NCBI RefSeq assembly: GCF_900604385.1
Contig: NZ_LR027382.1
Coordinates: 2,836,076 to 2,900,075, forward strand
Origin: Alistipes megaguti
GTDB lineage: Bacteria > Bacteroidota > Bacteroidia > Bacteroidales > Rikenellaceae
Reading direction: 5' to 3'
DNA: 64,000 nt
Shown: positions 19,014 to 26,980 of the stretch, piece by piece
Layout: each line of letters opens with the position of its first letter
Position numbering within the stretch: position 1 is the first letter of the stretch
Made by a program: the position numbers and the translations under genes
The notes under the pieces: generated by a model
The model's input: only the letters and a program-made list of their open reading frames with translations
What the model was told of the DNA's origin: nothing
Database searches by the model: none

Positions 19014-20093
19014 TCAAAAGGAGCATTCCCGACCTCCGCTCCGGGAGTCTTCATCGGAATCGGGTTCGATGGCCACCTTGATCACCCCGTCGTCGTGGTG
19101 CTCGAAGAGGTAATAGGCTTCGTCGATCCGGCTCAACGGGTAACGGTGCGTGATGAACGGCGTGGTATCCAGTTTGCCCGCCTCGATCAGCCGGAGGATC
19201 TCCGCACAGTCGCACCCGTCGACGCCGCCGGTCTTGAAGGTGAGGTTCTTGCCGTACATCTCGGGCAGCGGAAGCACCTGCGGCCGGTCGTAGAGCGCCA
19301 CGACCGTCACGATCGCATTGGGACGTGCACACTCCCACGCCAGACGGAAGGTATCCTCACCGCCGGCCACCTCCAGCACACGGTCGGCTCCGCCGTGGTC
19401 GCTGTGACGGAGGACAAAGTCGCGGCATTCGGCCGGCCCCGTCACCAATACCTCGGGATAATGGTCGCGGACGAATTGCTGCCGCTCGGGATCCCGTTCG
19501 CAGACGATCACCCGTCTGGGCTGCCGAAGCCGCACGCAAAGCAGCGTACAGAGCCCCGTCGGGCCGGCTCCGAGGATCAGGACCGTATCTTCGGGAGTGA
19601 TCTCCGAGATGCGCGCCGCCCAGAAGCCCGTAGCCAGGATGTCCCCGACGAACAGCGCCTGCGAATCACTCACGGAGGCGGGAATCGGGGTCAAACCCTG
19701 ATCGGCATGGGGCACCCGCACGTATTCGGCCTGACCGCCGTCGATCCGGCAGCCGAGAGCCCAGCCGCCGTCGGGATCGGTGCAGTTGTTCACGTAGCCG
19801 TGGTGGCAAAAGAAGCACTCGCCGCAGAAGGTCTCGACGTTGACCGCCACCCGATCCCCCGGACGGACCGTGGTCACACCGGCTCCGACGGCCTCCACCA
19901 CGCCGACCATCTCGTGTCCGACGGTGATGCCCGGAACGGCCCGCGGCACACTCCCGTGTTTGATATGCAGGTCGCTCGTGCAGATGCTGCCGAGCGTCAC
20001 GCGGACCAGCGCATCGCGCGGATCCAGCAAACGGGGCATCGGCTTGTCGAGCAGCTCGAAACGCCCCTTTTCAACATACGTGCAGGCTAACAT
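19014..20093 (-). CDS. zinc-dependent alcohol dehydrogenase family protein
   Basis: This 359-residue medium-chain dehydrogenase has a catalytic zinc site (SICTSDLH, GHEMVGVVEAVG), a structural zinc loop rich in Cys (ETFCGECFFCHHGYVNNC) and the Rossmann signature (LILGAGPTGLCTLLC). It should oxidise an alcohol or polyol with NAD(P). The substrate cannot be told from sequence. It is monocistronic with its own promoter and points toward the end of the fimbrial operon. Confidence 0.9.
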   Translation of the reverse strand: MLACTYVEKGRFELLDKPMPRLLDPRDALVRVTLGSICTSDLHIKHGSVPRAVPGITVGHEMVGVVEAVGAGVTTVRPGDRVAVNVETFCGECFFCHHGYVNNCTDPDGGWALGCRIDGGQAEYVRVPHADQGLTPIPASVSDSQALFVGDILATGFWAARISEITPEDTVLILGAGPTGLCTLLCVRLRQPRRVIVCERDPERQQFVRDHYPEVLVTGPAECRDFVLRHSDHGGADRVLEVAGGEDTFRLAWECARPNAIVTVVALYDRPQVLPLPEMYGKNLTFKTGGVDGCDCAEILRLIEAGKLDTTPFITHRYPLSRIDEAYYLFEHHDDGVIKVAIEPDSDEDSRSGGRECSF

Positions 20094-20115
20094 GAATACC
20101 TCTTTTTATCTTGCG

Positions 20116-20123
20116 CAAAGATA
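20116..20123 (-). promoter_or_regulatory. -7 box of the alcohol dehydrogenase promoter
   Basis: TATCTTTG on the minus strand, 23 bases before the start codon. TTTG at 20147-20150 may be a -33 box, though the 23-base spacing is long. Confidence 0.6.
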
Positions 20124-20232
20124 ACCATTCGCGTCCGATATTGCACCAAAAAAAGAAGGGAATTCAGAAGGTTCGCCAATCCCGGAGGGAAGAGCGACAC
20201 GGAGGAAGCCGGAGTTGGAACCGATCTGCTGA

Positions 20233-20871
20233 TCAGCGGCCGATCAGCAGATCGTCGAGACGGACCTTCGGCACGTAGTGCACCCCCTCGCGCCGGTAAT
20301 AGGCATGACTTTCGCCGGCCGCGATCTCGGTCAGTTCGATCCGTTCGGCACCCCGGCCGATGGCCAGAATCAGCAGCGGGTCGAGAGGCAGGCCGAGCGT
20401 CTCCCGCACCCGCGCGGGGTTGAAAGCCCCGATGCAGATGCCGTTCAGCCCGATCTCGGCAGCCCGCAGCAGCATGCTCTGCGCCGAGATGCCGAGGTCG
20501 ATATCCACATAGCGATCTTCGGGGACCGTCGAACAGATGACGATAAAGGCGTTGGGTTCGGTGCCGGGCAGCGGAAGGTGCAGTTCGGGGAGCGCCGCCC
20601 CGAGGCGGATCAGCGGCAGCAGCTGCGGCGCCTCGTCGGCAAGGACCGGTCTAAAGCGAAGCACCTGCTGGTTGCGGGCCGACGGAATGCGGGTATTGAC
20701 CTCGATCAGGGTCCGCAACTGGTCCTCCCGAACCACAAAACGGGGATCATACCCCCGGTAACTGCGATTGCGGAGCAAGAGTCTGGTAAGTGTCACGGCG
20801 GGCCGGTGTACGGGAGCCTCGGCCCGCGCCCGATACTCCTCCATCTTCCGTCCCAGGTAGTTGTCAGCCAT
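20233..20871 (-). CDS. nitroreductase family protein
   Basis: This 212-residue FMN-dependent nitroreductase-like protein has the N-terminal RNRSYRGYDP motif that binds FMN phosphate, the SARNQQ loop, and the conserved C-terminal flavin region (ISAQSMLLRAAEIGLNGICIGAFN). It would reduce nitro compounds or flavin using NAD(P)H. It sits between the alcohol dehydrogenase and the ftsH remnant, all on the minus strand, but separated from both by more than 100 bases. Confidence 0.88.
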   Translation of the reverse strand: MADNYLGRKMEEYRARAEAPVHRPAVTLTRLLLRNRSYRGYDPRFVVREDQLRTLIEVNTRIPSARNQQVLRFRPVLADEAPQLLPLIRLGAALPELHLPLPGTEPNAFIVICSTVPEDRYVDIDLGISAQSMLLRAAEIGLNGICIGAFNPARVRETLGLPLDPLLILAIGRGAERIELTEIAAGESHAYYRREGVHYVPKVRLDDLLIGR

Positions 20872-20927
20872 ATATGTTCAGAATGATTTGCCGCCGCAAA
20901 TTACAAAATCCCCGGCGGAAAAGCAAG

Positions 20928-20958
20928 ATCCCGAAACCGGGCGGGCGGTTTCGGGATC
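20928..20958 (-). terminator. terminator downstream of the ftsH remnant
   Basis: GATCCCGAAACCG and CGGTTTCGGGATC are perfect inverted repeats around a short loop. On the minus strand they are followed by CTTGCTTTT. The stem begins about 25 bases after the corrected ftsH stop, so the 3' end of that gene is probably native. Confidence 0.78.
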
Positions 20959-20982
20959 GAAAGACGGAGTCGTCGGCGCGGA

Positions 20983-21815
20983 TCAGGCCGCAGCGGTGTG
21001 TTTGCGGACGATGCGCAACACCTCACGGTCGATATCGGCGGCCGTCTCCGAGGAGCAGGTCAGTGAATTGTCGCCCCCCCAGATAGGCGTTGTTGACCGT
21101 CTCGAGCCCCATCATGTCGTACTTGTCGCTCATGCCGAAGCGGGTGACCATGGCGCGGGCCAGCCGCGTGGCCTGCTCGATGTCGTTCGAGGCCCCGGTG
21201 GTGATGCTTCCGAAGACCAGCTCCTCGGCCGAACGTCCACCCGTCAGCGTTGCAATGCGGTTGAAGAGGTTTTCGCGGCTCAGCAGTACCTGTTCGCCCT
21301 CGTCGACCTGCATCGTATAGCCAAGGGCTCCCGACGTTCGCGGAATGATCGTGATCTTGTGAACGGGCGCCGAGTCGGTCTGCAGGGCAGCCACCAGCGC
21401 ATGGCCGATCTCGTGGCAGGCAACGATGTGCTTCTCCTCGGCGGTGAGCACCGAATGCTTCTTCTGCGCCCCGGCCAGCACCGTCTCGACACTCTCCTCG
21501 AGATCGGACGTCGTCACCAAGCGGCGCCCCTGCCGCACGGCCCGCAGCGCCGCCTCGTTGACGATATTGGCCAGTTCGGTCCCCGACGATCCGGCCGTGG
21601 CCTGCGCCACGATCGAAAGATCGACCTCGTCGTGTTTCACCTTGGCCAGATGCACCTCCAAAATGGCCTTGCGCCCCTCGAGATCGGGCAGCTCCATCTG
21701 GATGCGGCGGTCGAAACGTCCCGGACGCAGCAACGCCCGATCGAGGCTCTCGGGACGGTTCGTGGCGGCCAGAATCACGACGCCCTTGCGGCCGTCGAAG
21801 CCACCCCACCGGTTT
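20983..21815 (-). pseudogene. ftsH: ftsH remnant: 3' part of an FtsH-type AAA protease
   Basis: Only the second half of an FtsH protease is present. It starts abruptly at GFDGRKGVVILAATNRP, which normally follows the Walker B segment. It keeps the second region of homology (ALLRPGRFDRRI), the zinc site HEIGH and the LGG segment before the C-terminus. The membrane segments, Walker A and Walker B are missing, about 300 residues. A run of eight C (21073-21080) shifts the frame; correcting it gives the typical SLTCSSETAADIDREVLRIVRKH and a stop at 20983. The C-terminus also seems 30-40 residues short. The upstream edge abuts the start region of the divergent metallophosphoesterase gene. It cannot be a working protease as read. 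Confidence 0.85.
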
Positions 21816-21893
21816 GTCACAACAATGTCACATTCATGTCGCACGGGCGAAAAAACGTTCGCATTTCTTTGTCGTGTCAACAGGAATAGTGAG

Positions 21894-22649
21894 ATGTCCG
21901 AAACCAAACACTTCAAGACCATCGTAATGTCCGATGTCCACCTCGGGTCGAAATGGTCGAAAGCCAAGGAGGCCAACCGTTTTCTGAAGTACCATACCTG
22001 CGACACGCTGATCCTCTGCGGCGACATCATCGACGGCTGGGAGCTTCTGCGCGGACGGCGCGAAAAGTGGAAACGCCGCCATACGAACTTCATCAGCCGC
22101 CTGCTCGACCTCCAGCACGACACCCGCATCATCTATCTGCGGGGCAACCACGACGACTTTCTCGACCGCATCCTGCCGCTTCAGTTCGCCAACATCTCCA
22201 TTCAGAAGGATTACACCTACACGAGTTGCGGGAAGCGTTACTACGTGCTTCACGGCGACGTCTTCGACCACGTGACCTCCTCGATGCGGTGGCTGGCCAA
22301 GGCGGGCGACGTGGGCTACTCGCTGCTCATGTGGGTCAACCGGCTCTACAACCGCCGCCGCCAGCGGCGCGGCCTGCCCTACTACTCCGTCTCGCAGCGG
22401 ATCAAACAGAAGGTCAAGGCGTCGGTTTCGTACATCAGCGACTTCGAACAGCATCTGGTCCGTGTGGCCCGGCAGAAGGGGTGCGACGGCGTCATCTGCG
22501 GACACATCCACCAGGCCGACCAGCGGATGATCGGCGAGATGCTCTACCTCAATTCGGGCGACTGGGTCGAGTCGCTGACAGCTCTGGCCGAAGACTACGA
22601 CGGCACGTGGCGGATCCTCCGCTACGAAGAGGACAAACCCGAACGGTGA
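21894..22649 (+). CDS. UDP-2,3-diacylglucosamine hydrolase-like metallophosphoesterase
   Basis: This 251-residue calcineurin-like phosphoesterase has the metal-binding motifs in order: SDVHLGSKW, CGDIIDGW, RGNHDD, VLHGDVFD and GHIHQAD. The Asn-His-Asp triad and the LpxH-like spacing place it in the UDP-2,3-diacylglucosamine diphosphatase-related family; it may act on phospholipid head groups or sugar lipids instead. It starts the operon and overlaps the next gene by one base (TGATG). Confidence 0.88.
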   Translation: MSETKHFKTIVMSDVHLGSKWSKAKEANRFLKYHTCDTLILCGDIIDGWELLRGRREKWKRRHTNFISRLLDLQHDTRIIYLRGNHDDFLDRILPLQFANISIQKDYTYTSCGKRYYVLHGDVFDHVTSSMRWLAKAGDVGYSLLMWVNRLYNRRRQRRGLPYYSVSQRIKQKVKASVSYISDFEQHLVRVARQKGCDGVICGHIHQADQRMIGEMLYLNSGDWVESLTALAEDYDGTWRILRYEEDKPER

Positions 22650-23728
22650 TGCGTTATCTCTTTGTCATTCAGGGGGAGGGGCGCGGCCACCTGACCCAGG
22701 CGCTGTCGCTGGCCTCGATGCTGCGCCGCCACGGTCACGAGATCGTCGGGGTGCTGGTCGGGCGCAGCCCCGAGCGGCGTCTGCCGGAGTTCTTTGTCCG
22801 GAAAATCGGCCTTCCGATCACCGAATTCGAGGCCCCGCAGTTTGCCTTCGACCGCTCGAACCGCAGCGTCAGCCTGCTGCGCACGCTGCTGTGCAACCTC
22901 TCGCCGCGCCGCGCCAGGGCCTTTGACCGCAGCATGCACCTGATCCGCGACCGCATCCGCGAACTATGCCCCGACCGGATCGTGAACTTCTACGAACTGC
23001 TCACCAGCCTGACCGTCCGCCGCTTCGGGATCCACATTCCGATGACGGGCATCGCCCACCAGTTTCTGCTCAACCACTCGCGCTATCCCTTCGCCCGTCA
23101 CACCGGCATCCAGGGGCGGCTGCTGCGGCTTCATGCCCGACTGACGGCCTGCGGATGTTCGGAACTGCTGGCCCTCTCGTTCCGGCCCGACGAGGCCGAC
23201 ACTCGCCACCACATCCGTGTCGTCCCCCCGCTGCTGCGCCGCGAAGCCCTCAGCGGCGTTTCGTCGAACGGGGATTTCATTCTCGGATACATGGTCAACA
23301 ACGGCTTTGCACGCGATCTGCGCAGCTGGTGCGGCAACCATCCCCAATGTTCCGTCCACGTCTTCTGGGACCATCCGCTCTCGCCCGAGACGTGGCACGC
23401 CGAGGGGCGTCTGGTTCTTCACCGACTCGACGACCGGCTTTTTCTCGACATGATGCGCAGCTGCCGGGGCTACGTCACCACGGCCGGATTCGAATCGGTC
23501 TGCGAGGCGATGTACCACGGCAAGCCGATGATGCTCATCCCGGCCCACATCGAACAGCGGATCAATGCCGCCGATGCAGCCGCCTCGGGGGCCGGCATTA
23601 CGGCCGATCGTTTCGACCTGGACCGATTCAACGCCTTTCTCGCCTGCCGGCCCCAACCCGATCCGGGGTTCCGCCGCTGGGTCGACTCGGCCGAAGGGCT
23701 TTTTCTGCAACTTCTGACCCGATCGTAA
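22649..23728 (+). CDS. glycosyltransferase-like protein (MJ1255/VC2487 family)
   Basis: This 359-residue protein has a GT-B-like fold. The N-terminal start YLFVIQGEGRGHLTQALSLA is the nucleotide-sugar glycosyltransferase signature of the MJ1255/VC2487 family. The C-terminal donor site is GYVTTAGFESVCEAMYHGKPMMLIP, with the conserved Glu and the H-E-Q-N type end. It is probably cytoplasmic or membrane-associated. It is translationally coupled to the metallophosphoesterase, which suggests a joint role in glycolipid or envelope synthesis. Confidence 0.82.
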   Translation: MRYLFVIQGEGRGHLTQALSLASMLRRHGHEIVGVLVGRSPERRLPEFFVRKIGLPITEFEAPQFAFDRSNRSVSLLRTLLCNLSPRRARAFDRSMHLIRDRIRELCPDRIVNFYELLTSLTVRRFGIHIPMTGIAHQFLLNHSRYPFARHTGIQGRLLRLHARLTACGCSELLALSFRPDEADTRHHIRVVPPLLRREALSGVSSNGDFILGYMVNNGFARDLRSWCGNHPQCSVHVFWDHPLSPETWHAEGRLVLHRLDDRLFLDMMRSCRGYVTTAGFESVCEAMYHGKPMMLIPAHIEQRINAADAAASGAGITADRFDLDRFNAFLACRPQPDPGFRRWVDSAEGLFLQLLTRS

Positions 23729-23737
23729 AATCCCGAT

Positions 23738-25792
23738 ATGGACTATTCGTTCAACAACCGCGAGTTGAGCTGGCTCTCGTTCAACGAACGGGTTCTGCAG
23801 GAGGCGCAGGACCCGAGCGTTCCGCTGCTCTCGCGCCTGCAGTTCCTGGGCATCTATTCCAACAACCAGGATGAATTTTTCCGGGTCCGCATCGCCAACC
23901 TGATGCGGCTGAAGCGTTCGCGCAAGCAACGCAACCGACAGCTGCTTGGCGGATATACCCCGGCCGCCCTGCTCGAGGCGGTGAGCCGCCGGGCCGACCG
24001 CGGGCAGGAGCTTTTCGTCTCGACCTATCGCGACATTCTCCGCCGGATGGAGGCGTGCGGCATCCGCGTCGTCGACGAAAAACACCTCTCCGAGTCGCAG
24101 CAGCGTTTCTGCCGCGACTACTTCGCCACGGTGGTCTCGCCGCGTCTCGTGCCCCTCATCCTGCGCAAATCGGTCAAGATTCCCTTCCTTCCCGACGGAA
24201 ACGCCTATCTGGGCGTGAAGATGACCTGCGACGAGGAGCGTTCGCCCCGCTATGCCGTCGTCTGCATTCCGGTCAGCTCGGCCTGTCCGCGTTTCGTCGT
24301 GCTCCCCTCCGAGGAGGGGTACAGCGACGTGATCTTTCTCGACGACGTGATCCGCCTGATGATCGACGACATCTTCTTCATGTTCACCTACGACCGGATC
24401 TCGGCCCATACGTTCAAGATCATGCGAGACGCCGAACTGACGATCGACGACGACGTCTCGAAGAGTCTCTTCGAACGCATTGCCGAAGGGGTCGAGGAGC
24501 GTCGCTACGGCTCTCCGATCCGCCTGATCTACGACCGTCAAATGCCGCAGGATCTGCTCGACGTACTGGTCGGCAAGCTGAAACTTAAACCCGAAATGCT
24601 GGCTCCGGGCGAACGCTACCACCTGATGAAGGATCTGATGAAGTTTCCGCGGGTGCGTCCCGAGCTGCTCACGGCCAATCCCGAGCCGCTGCACCATCGC
24701 GACATTCACCCCTTCCAGAGCATTCTGAAGGTGGTGCGGCGCCGCGACCTCTTTCTCAACTACCCCTACCACCCGTTCCAGCACTTCATCGACTTTCTGC
24801 GCGAGGCGGCGATTGATCCGCGCGTCGAGAGCATCTTCATCACGCTCTACCGCACGGCCGAACACTCGAAGGTGATCAACGCCCTGGTCAACGCCGCCCG
24901 GAACGGCAAACAGGTGGCCGTGCTCGTCGAGTTGAAGGCGCGCTTCGACGAGGAGCAGAACATCGAACACACCGATCTGCTCCAACGCGAAGGGGTGCGC
25001 ATCCTGCATACGATCGAGGATCTGAAGGTGCACAGCAAGATCGTGCTCATCGAGCGTCACGAAGGATCGGGCCTGCGCGGCTACGCCTACATCGGCACCG
25101 GGAACTTCAACGAGGATACGGCGCGCATCTACAGCGACTACGGTCTGCTGACGGCCCATCGGGGCATTGTCGAGGATGTGCGCAACGTCTTCGGCTTTCT
25201 GATGAACAGCCACAAGCGCTACCGCTACAAGCACCTGCTGGTCTCGCCCTACTACATGCGCGACGCCTTCACCGAACTCATCGACCGCGAGATCCGCAAT
25301 GCCCGCAAGGGCCGTCCGGCCTACATCCGGGCCAAGTGCAACTCGCTGACCGACGAGCGGATCATCGAACGCCTCTACGAGGCCGGGCGAGCCGGCGTGG
25401 AGATCCGGCTGATCGTGCGCGGGGCCTGCTGCCTGCAGCCTGCGGTCCAGGGGATGAGCGACCGCATCCGGGCCATCAGCATCGTGGACAAGTACCTCGA
25501 ACACGCCCGGCTCTACCTCTTCGCCAACGGCGGCGACGAGGTGGCCTACATCGGATCGGCCGACTGGATGTCGCGCAACCTCGACCGGCGGGTCGAGGTC
25601 TGCACACCGATCCTCGACCGGCAGATTCTGCAATGTCTCCACCGGGTCTTCGACCTGCAGTGGGCCGACAACGTCAAGGCCCGCGACCTGGCCGACCAAG
25701 AGCATAACCCCCATATTGAAGCGGCTCCCGGAGCCGAACGCCTCCGCAGCCAGACCGCCCTCTACGACTTTTACAAGGAACAGGAAAAATGA
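23738..25792 (+). CDS. ppk1: polyphosphate kinase 1
   Basis: This 684-residue enzyme makes inorganic polyphosphate from ATP. It starts with the PPK1 N-domain (NNRELSWLSFNERVLQEA), has the middle head domain, and the two phospholipase-D-like catalytic domains. The autophosphorylated His lies in LKVHSKIVLIER near residue 433. The second conserved region GTGNFNEDTARIYSDYGLLT follows, and the end includes YIGSADWMSRNLDRRVEV. Length is normal for the family. It lies nine bases after the glycosyltransferase and overlaps the exopolyphosphatase gene by four bases, so synthesis and breakdown of polyphosphate are coupled. Confidence 0.97.
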   Translation: MDYSFNNRELSWLSFNERVLQEAQDPSVPLLSRLQFLGIYSNNQDEFFRVRIANLMRLKRSRKQRNRQLLGGYTPAALLEAVSRRADRGQELFVSTYRDILRRMEACGIRVVDEKHLSESQQRFCRDYFATVVSPRLVPLILRKSVKIPFLPDGNAYLGVKMTCDEERSPRYAVVCIPVSSACPRFVVLPSEEGYSDVIFLDDVIRLMIDDIFFMFTYDRISAHTFKIMRDAELTIDDDVSKSLFERIAEGVEERRYGSPIRLIYDRQMPQDLLDVLVGKLKLKPEMLAPGERYHLMKDLMKFPRVRPELLTANPEPLHHRDIHPFQSILKVVRRRDLFLNYPYHPFQHFIDFLREAAIDPRVESIFITLYRTAEHSKVINALVNAARNGKQVAVLVELKARFDEEQNIEHTDLLQREGVRILHTIEDLKVHSKIVLIERHEGSGLRGYAYIGTGNFNEDTARIYSDYGLLTAHRGIVEDVRNVFGFLMNSHKRYRYKHLLVSPYYMRDAFTELIDREIRNARKGRPAYIRAKCNSLTDERIIERLYEAGRAGVEIRLIVRGACCLQPAVQGMSDRIRAISIVDKYLEHARLYLFANGGDEVAYIGSADWMSRNLDRRVEVCTPILDRQILQCLHRVFDLQWADNVKARDLADQEHNPHIEAAPGAERLRSQTALYDFYKEQEK

Positions 25793-26694
25793 TGAATCGA
25801 GAGACTTTCGGAGCCATCGATATCGGCTCGAACGCCATCCGGCTGCTGATCGACTATGTGGAACAATACGAGGATCAGCGTACGGAGTACAAGAAGGCTG
25901 CCTTCGTGCGGGTTCCCGTCCGTCTGGGCGACGACGTCTTCCTGCGGGGGCATATCGGCAACGACCGTGCCGAGGCGCTGTGCGACGCCATGCAGGGATT
26001 TGCGGCGCTGCTCCGGGCCTACGGCGTGCGCGACTACCGCGCCTGCGCCACCAGTGCCATGCGCGAGGCGGCCAACAGCCGCGACATTCTCGAACGCGTG
26101 CGGCTTCGCAGCGGCATCACGGTCGAGACGATCAGCGGCGAAGAGGAGGCCGAGACGATCTTTGCGGCCGGGGGACTCAAGGAGCGTCTCGATCCGACGA
26201 AAAGCTACCTTTATGTCGACGTGGGCGGCGGCAGCACCGAGATCGTCGTCTACGCCCTGGGGCGGAAACAGGCGGCCGAATCGTTCCGCCTCGGGACGGT
26301 CCGCATCCTGAGCGGGGCGACCGACCCGGCCGAATGGAAACGGTTCGAGGAGTGGCTGGTCCGAATGGCCGAGGCCTACCGTCCGACGGTCATCATCGGT
26401 TCGGGCGGCAACATCAACAAGGTGCACAAGCTGCTCGAAAAGCGGTCCCGGGAAGCGATCCGCGCCAAGGAGCTCACGGCCCTCTATGAGCGGCTGCGGA
26501 GTCTGAATGTCGTGCAGCGCATGGAGCAGTTCTACCTGAATCAGAGCCGGGCGGAGGTGATTGTTCCGGCTCTTGGGATCTTCACCGACGTGACACGCCT
26601 CTGCCGGATCGGGACGATCGATGTTCCGCGACAGGGACTGGCCGACGGCATCATCCGACAACTTTACCGCCAATATAATCTCCCATACCGGTAA
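25789..26694 (+). CDS. ppx: exopolyphosphatase, Ppx/GppA family
   Basis: This 301-residue actin-fold phosphatase hydrolyses terminal phosphates of polyphosphate or pppGpp. It has the phosphate-1 loop AIDIGSNAIRLLI, the second loop VDVGGGSTEIVVY, and the GSGGNINK motif. It is the short form, without the C-terminal HD domain. The ATG at 25789 overlaps the ppk1 stop. A second ATG at 25792 is possible. Confidence 0.94.
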   Translation: MMNRETFGAIDIGSNAIRLLIDYVEQYEDQRTEYKKAAFVRVPVRLGDDVFLRGHIGNDRAEALCDAMQGFAALLRAYGVRDYRACATSAMREAANSRDILERVRLRSGITVETISGEEEAETIFAAGGLKERLDPTKSYLYVDVGGGSTEIVVYALGRKQAAESFRLGTVRILSGATDPAEWKRFEEWLVRMAEAYRPTVIIGSGGNINKVHKLLEKRSREAIRAKELTALYERLRSLNVVQRMEQFYLNQSRAEVIVPALGIFTDVTRLCRIGTIDVPRQGLADGIIRQLYRQYNLPYR

Positions 26695-26697
26695 ACC

Positions 26698-26915
26698 ATG
26701 GAAGAGCACAATCGCCCGCTTGCGGAAAAAGCCCGTCGCATCGACCGCGAATTGCGCACCGCAGGTTGCATCACCCTCGCCGAGCTGTCCGCCCGGACGA
26801 CACTCACCGCCGAGGAGCTTCTGCCGGCACTCGGCTGGCTGGCCTGCAAGGGGAGGGGGCGATTCGTCTTGACAAGGAGACGATCCATGCGCTGCAGTCG
26901 GAATTTTATTTCTGA
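26698..26915 (+). CDS. winged-helix DUF2582-type protein (frameshift)
   Basis: This short protein of about 72 residues has the winged-helix pattern of PF10771: GCITLAELSARTTLTAEELLPALGWLACKG followed, in another frame, by IRLDKETIHALQSEFYF and a stop at 26915. The frame is broken at the G-run near 26853-26862, so the length is not a multiple of three as read. A single base error restores the usual ending. It lies three bases after ppx. Its role is unknown. Confidence 0.72.
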
Positions 26916-26941
26916 GTGGGTGGCAACCGGACAAAAATTTC

Positions 26942-26949
26942 TATCTTTG
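26942..26949 (+). promoter_or_regulatory. -7 box of the GH20 gene promoter
   Basis: TATCTTTG, 31 bases before the start codon. The 17 bases 26932-26948 are identical to those before the MFS gene (35888-35904). Confidence 0.62.
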
Positions 26950-26980
26950 TCTGTAACTACCCTACTAAAACGACCGACCG

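Noticed and set aside
22964..25714. 916-codon minus-strand frame over ppk1
   Set aside because: The plus strand encodes the clear PPK1 motifs here; the antisense frame has no family features.
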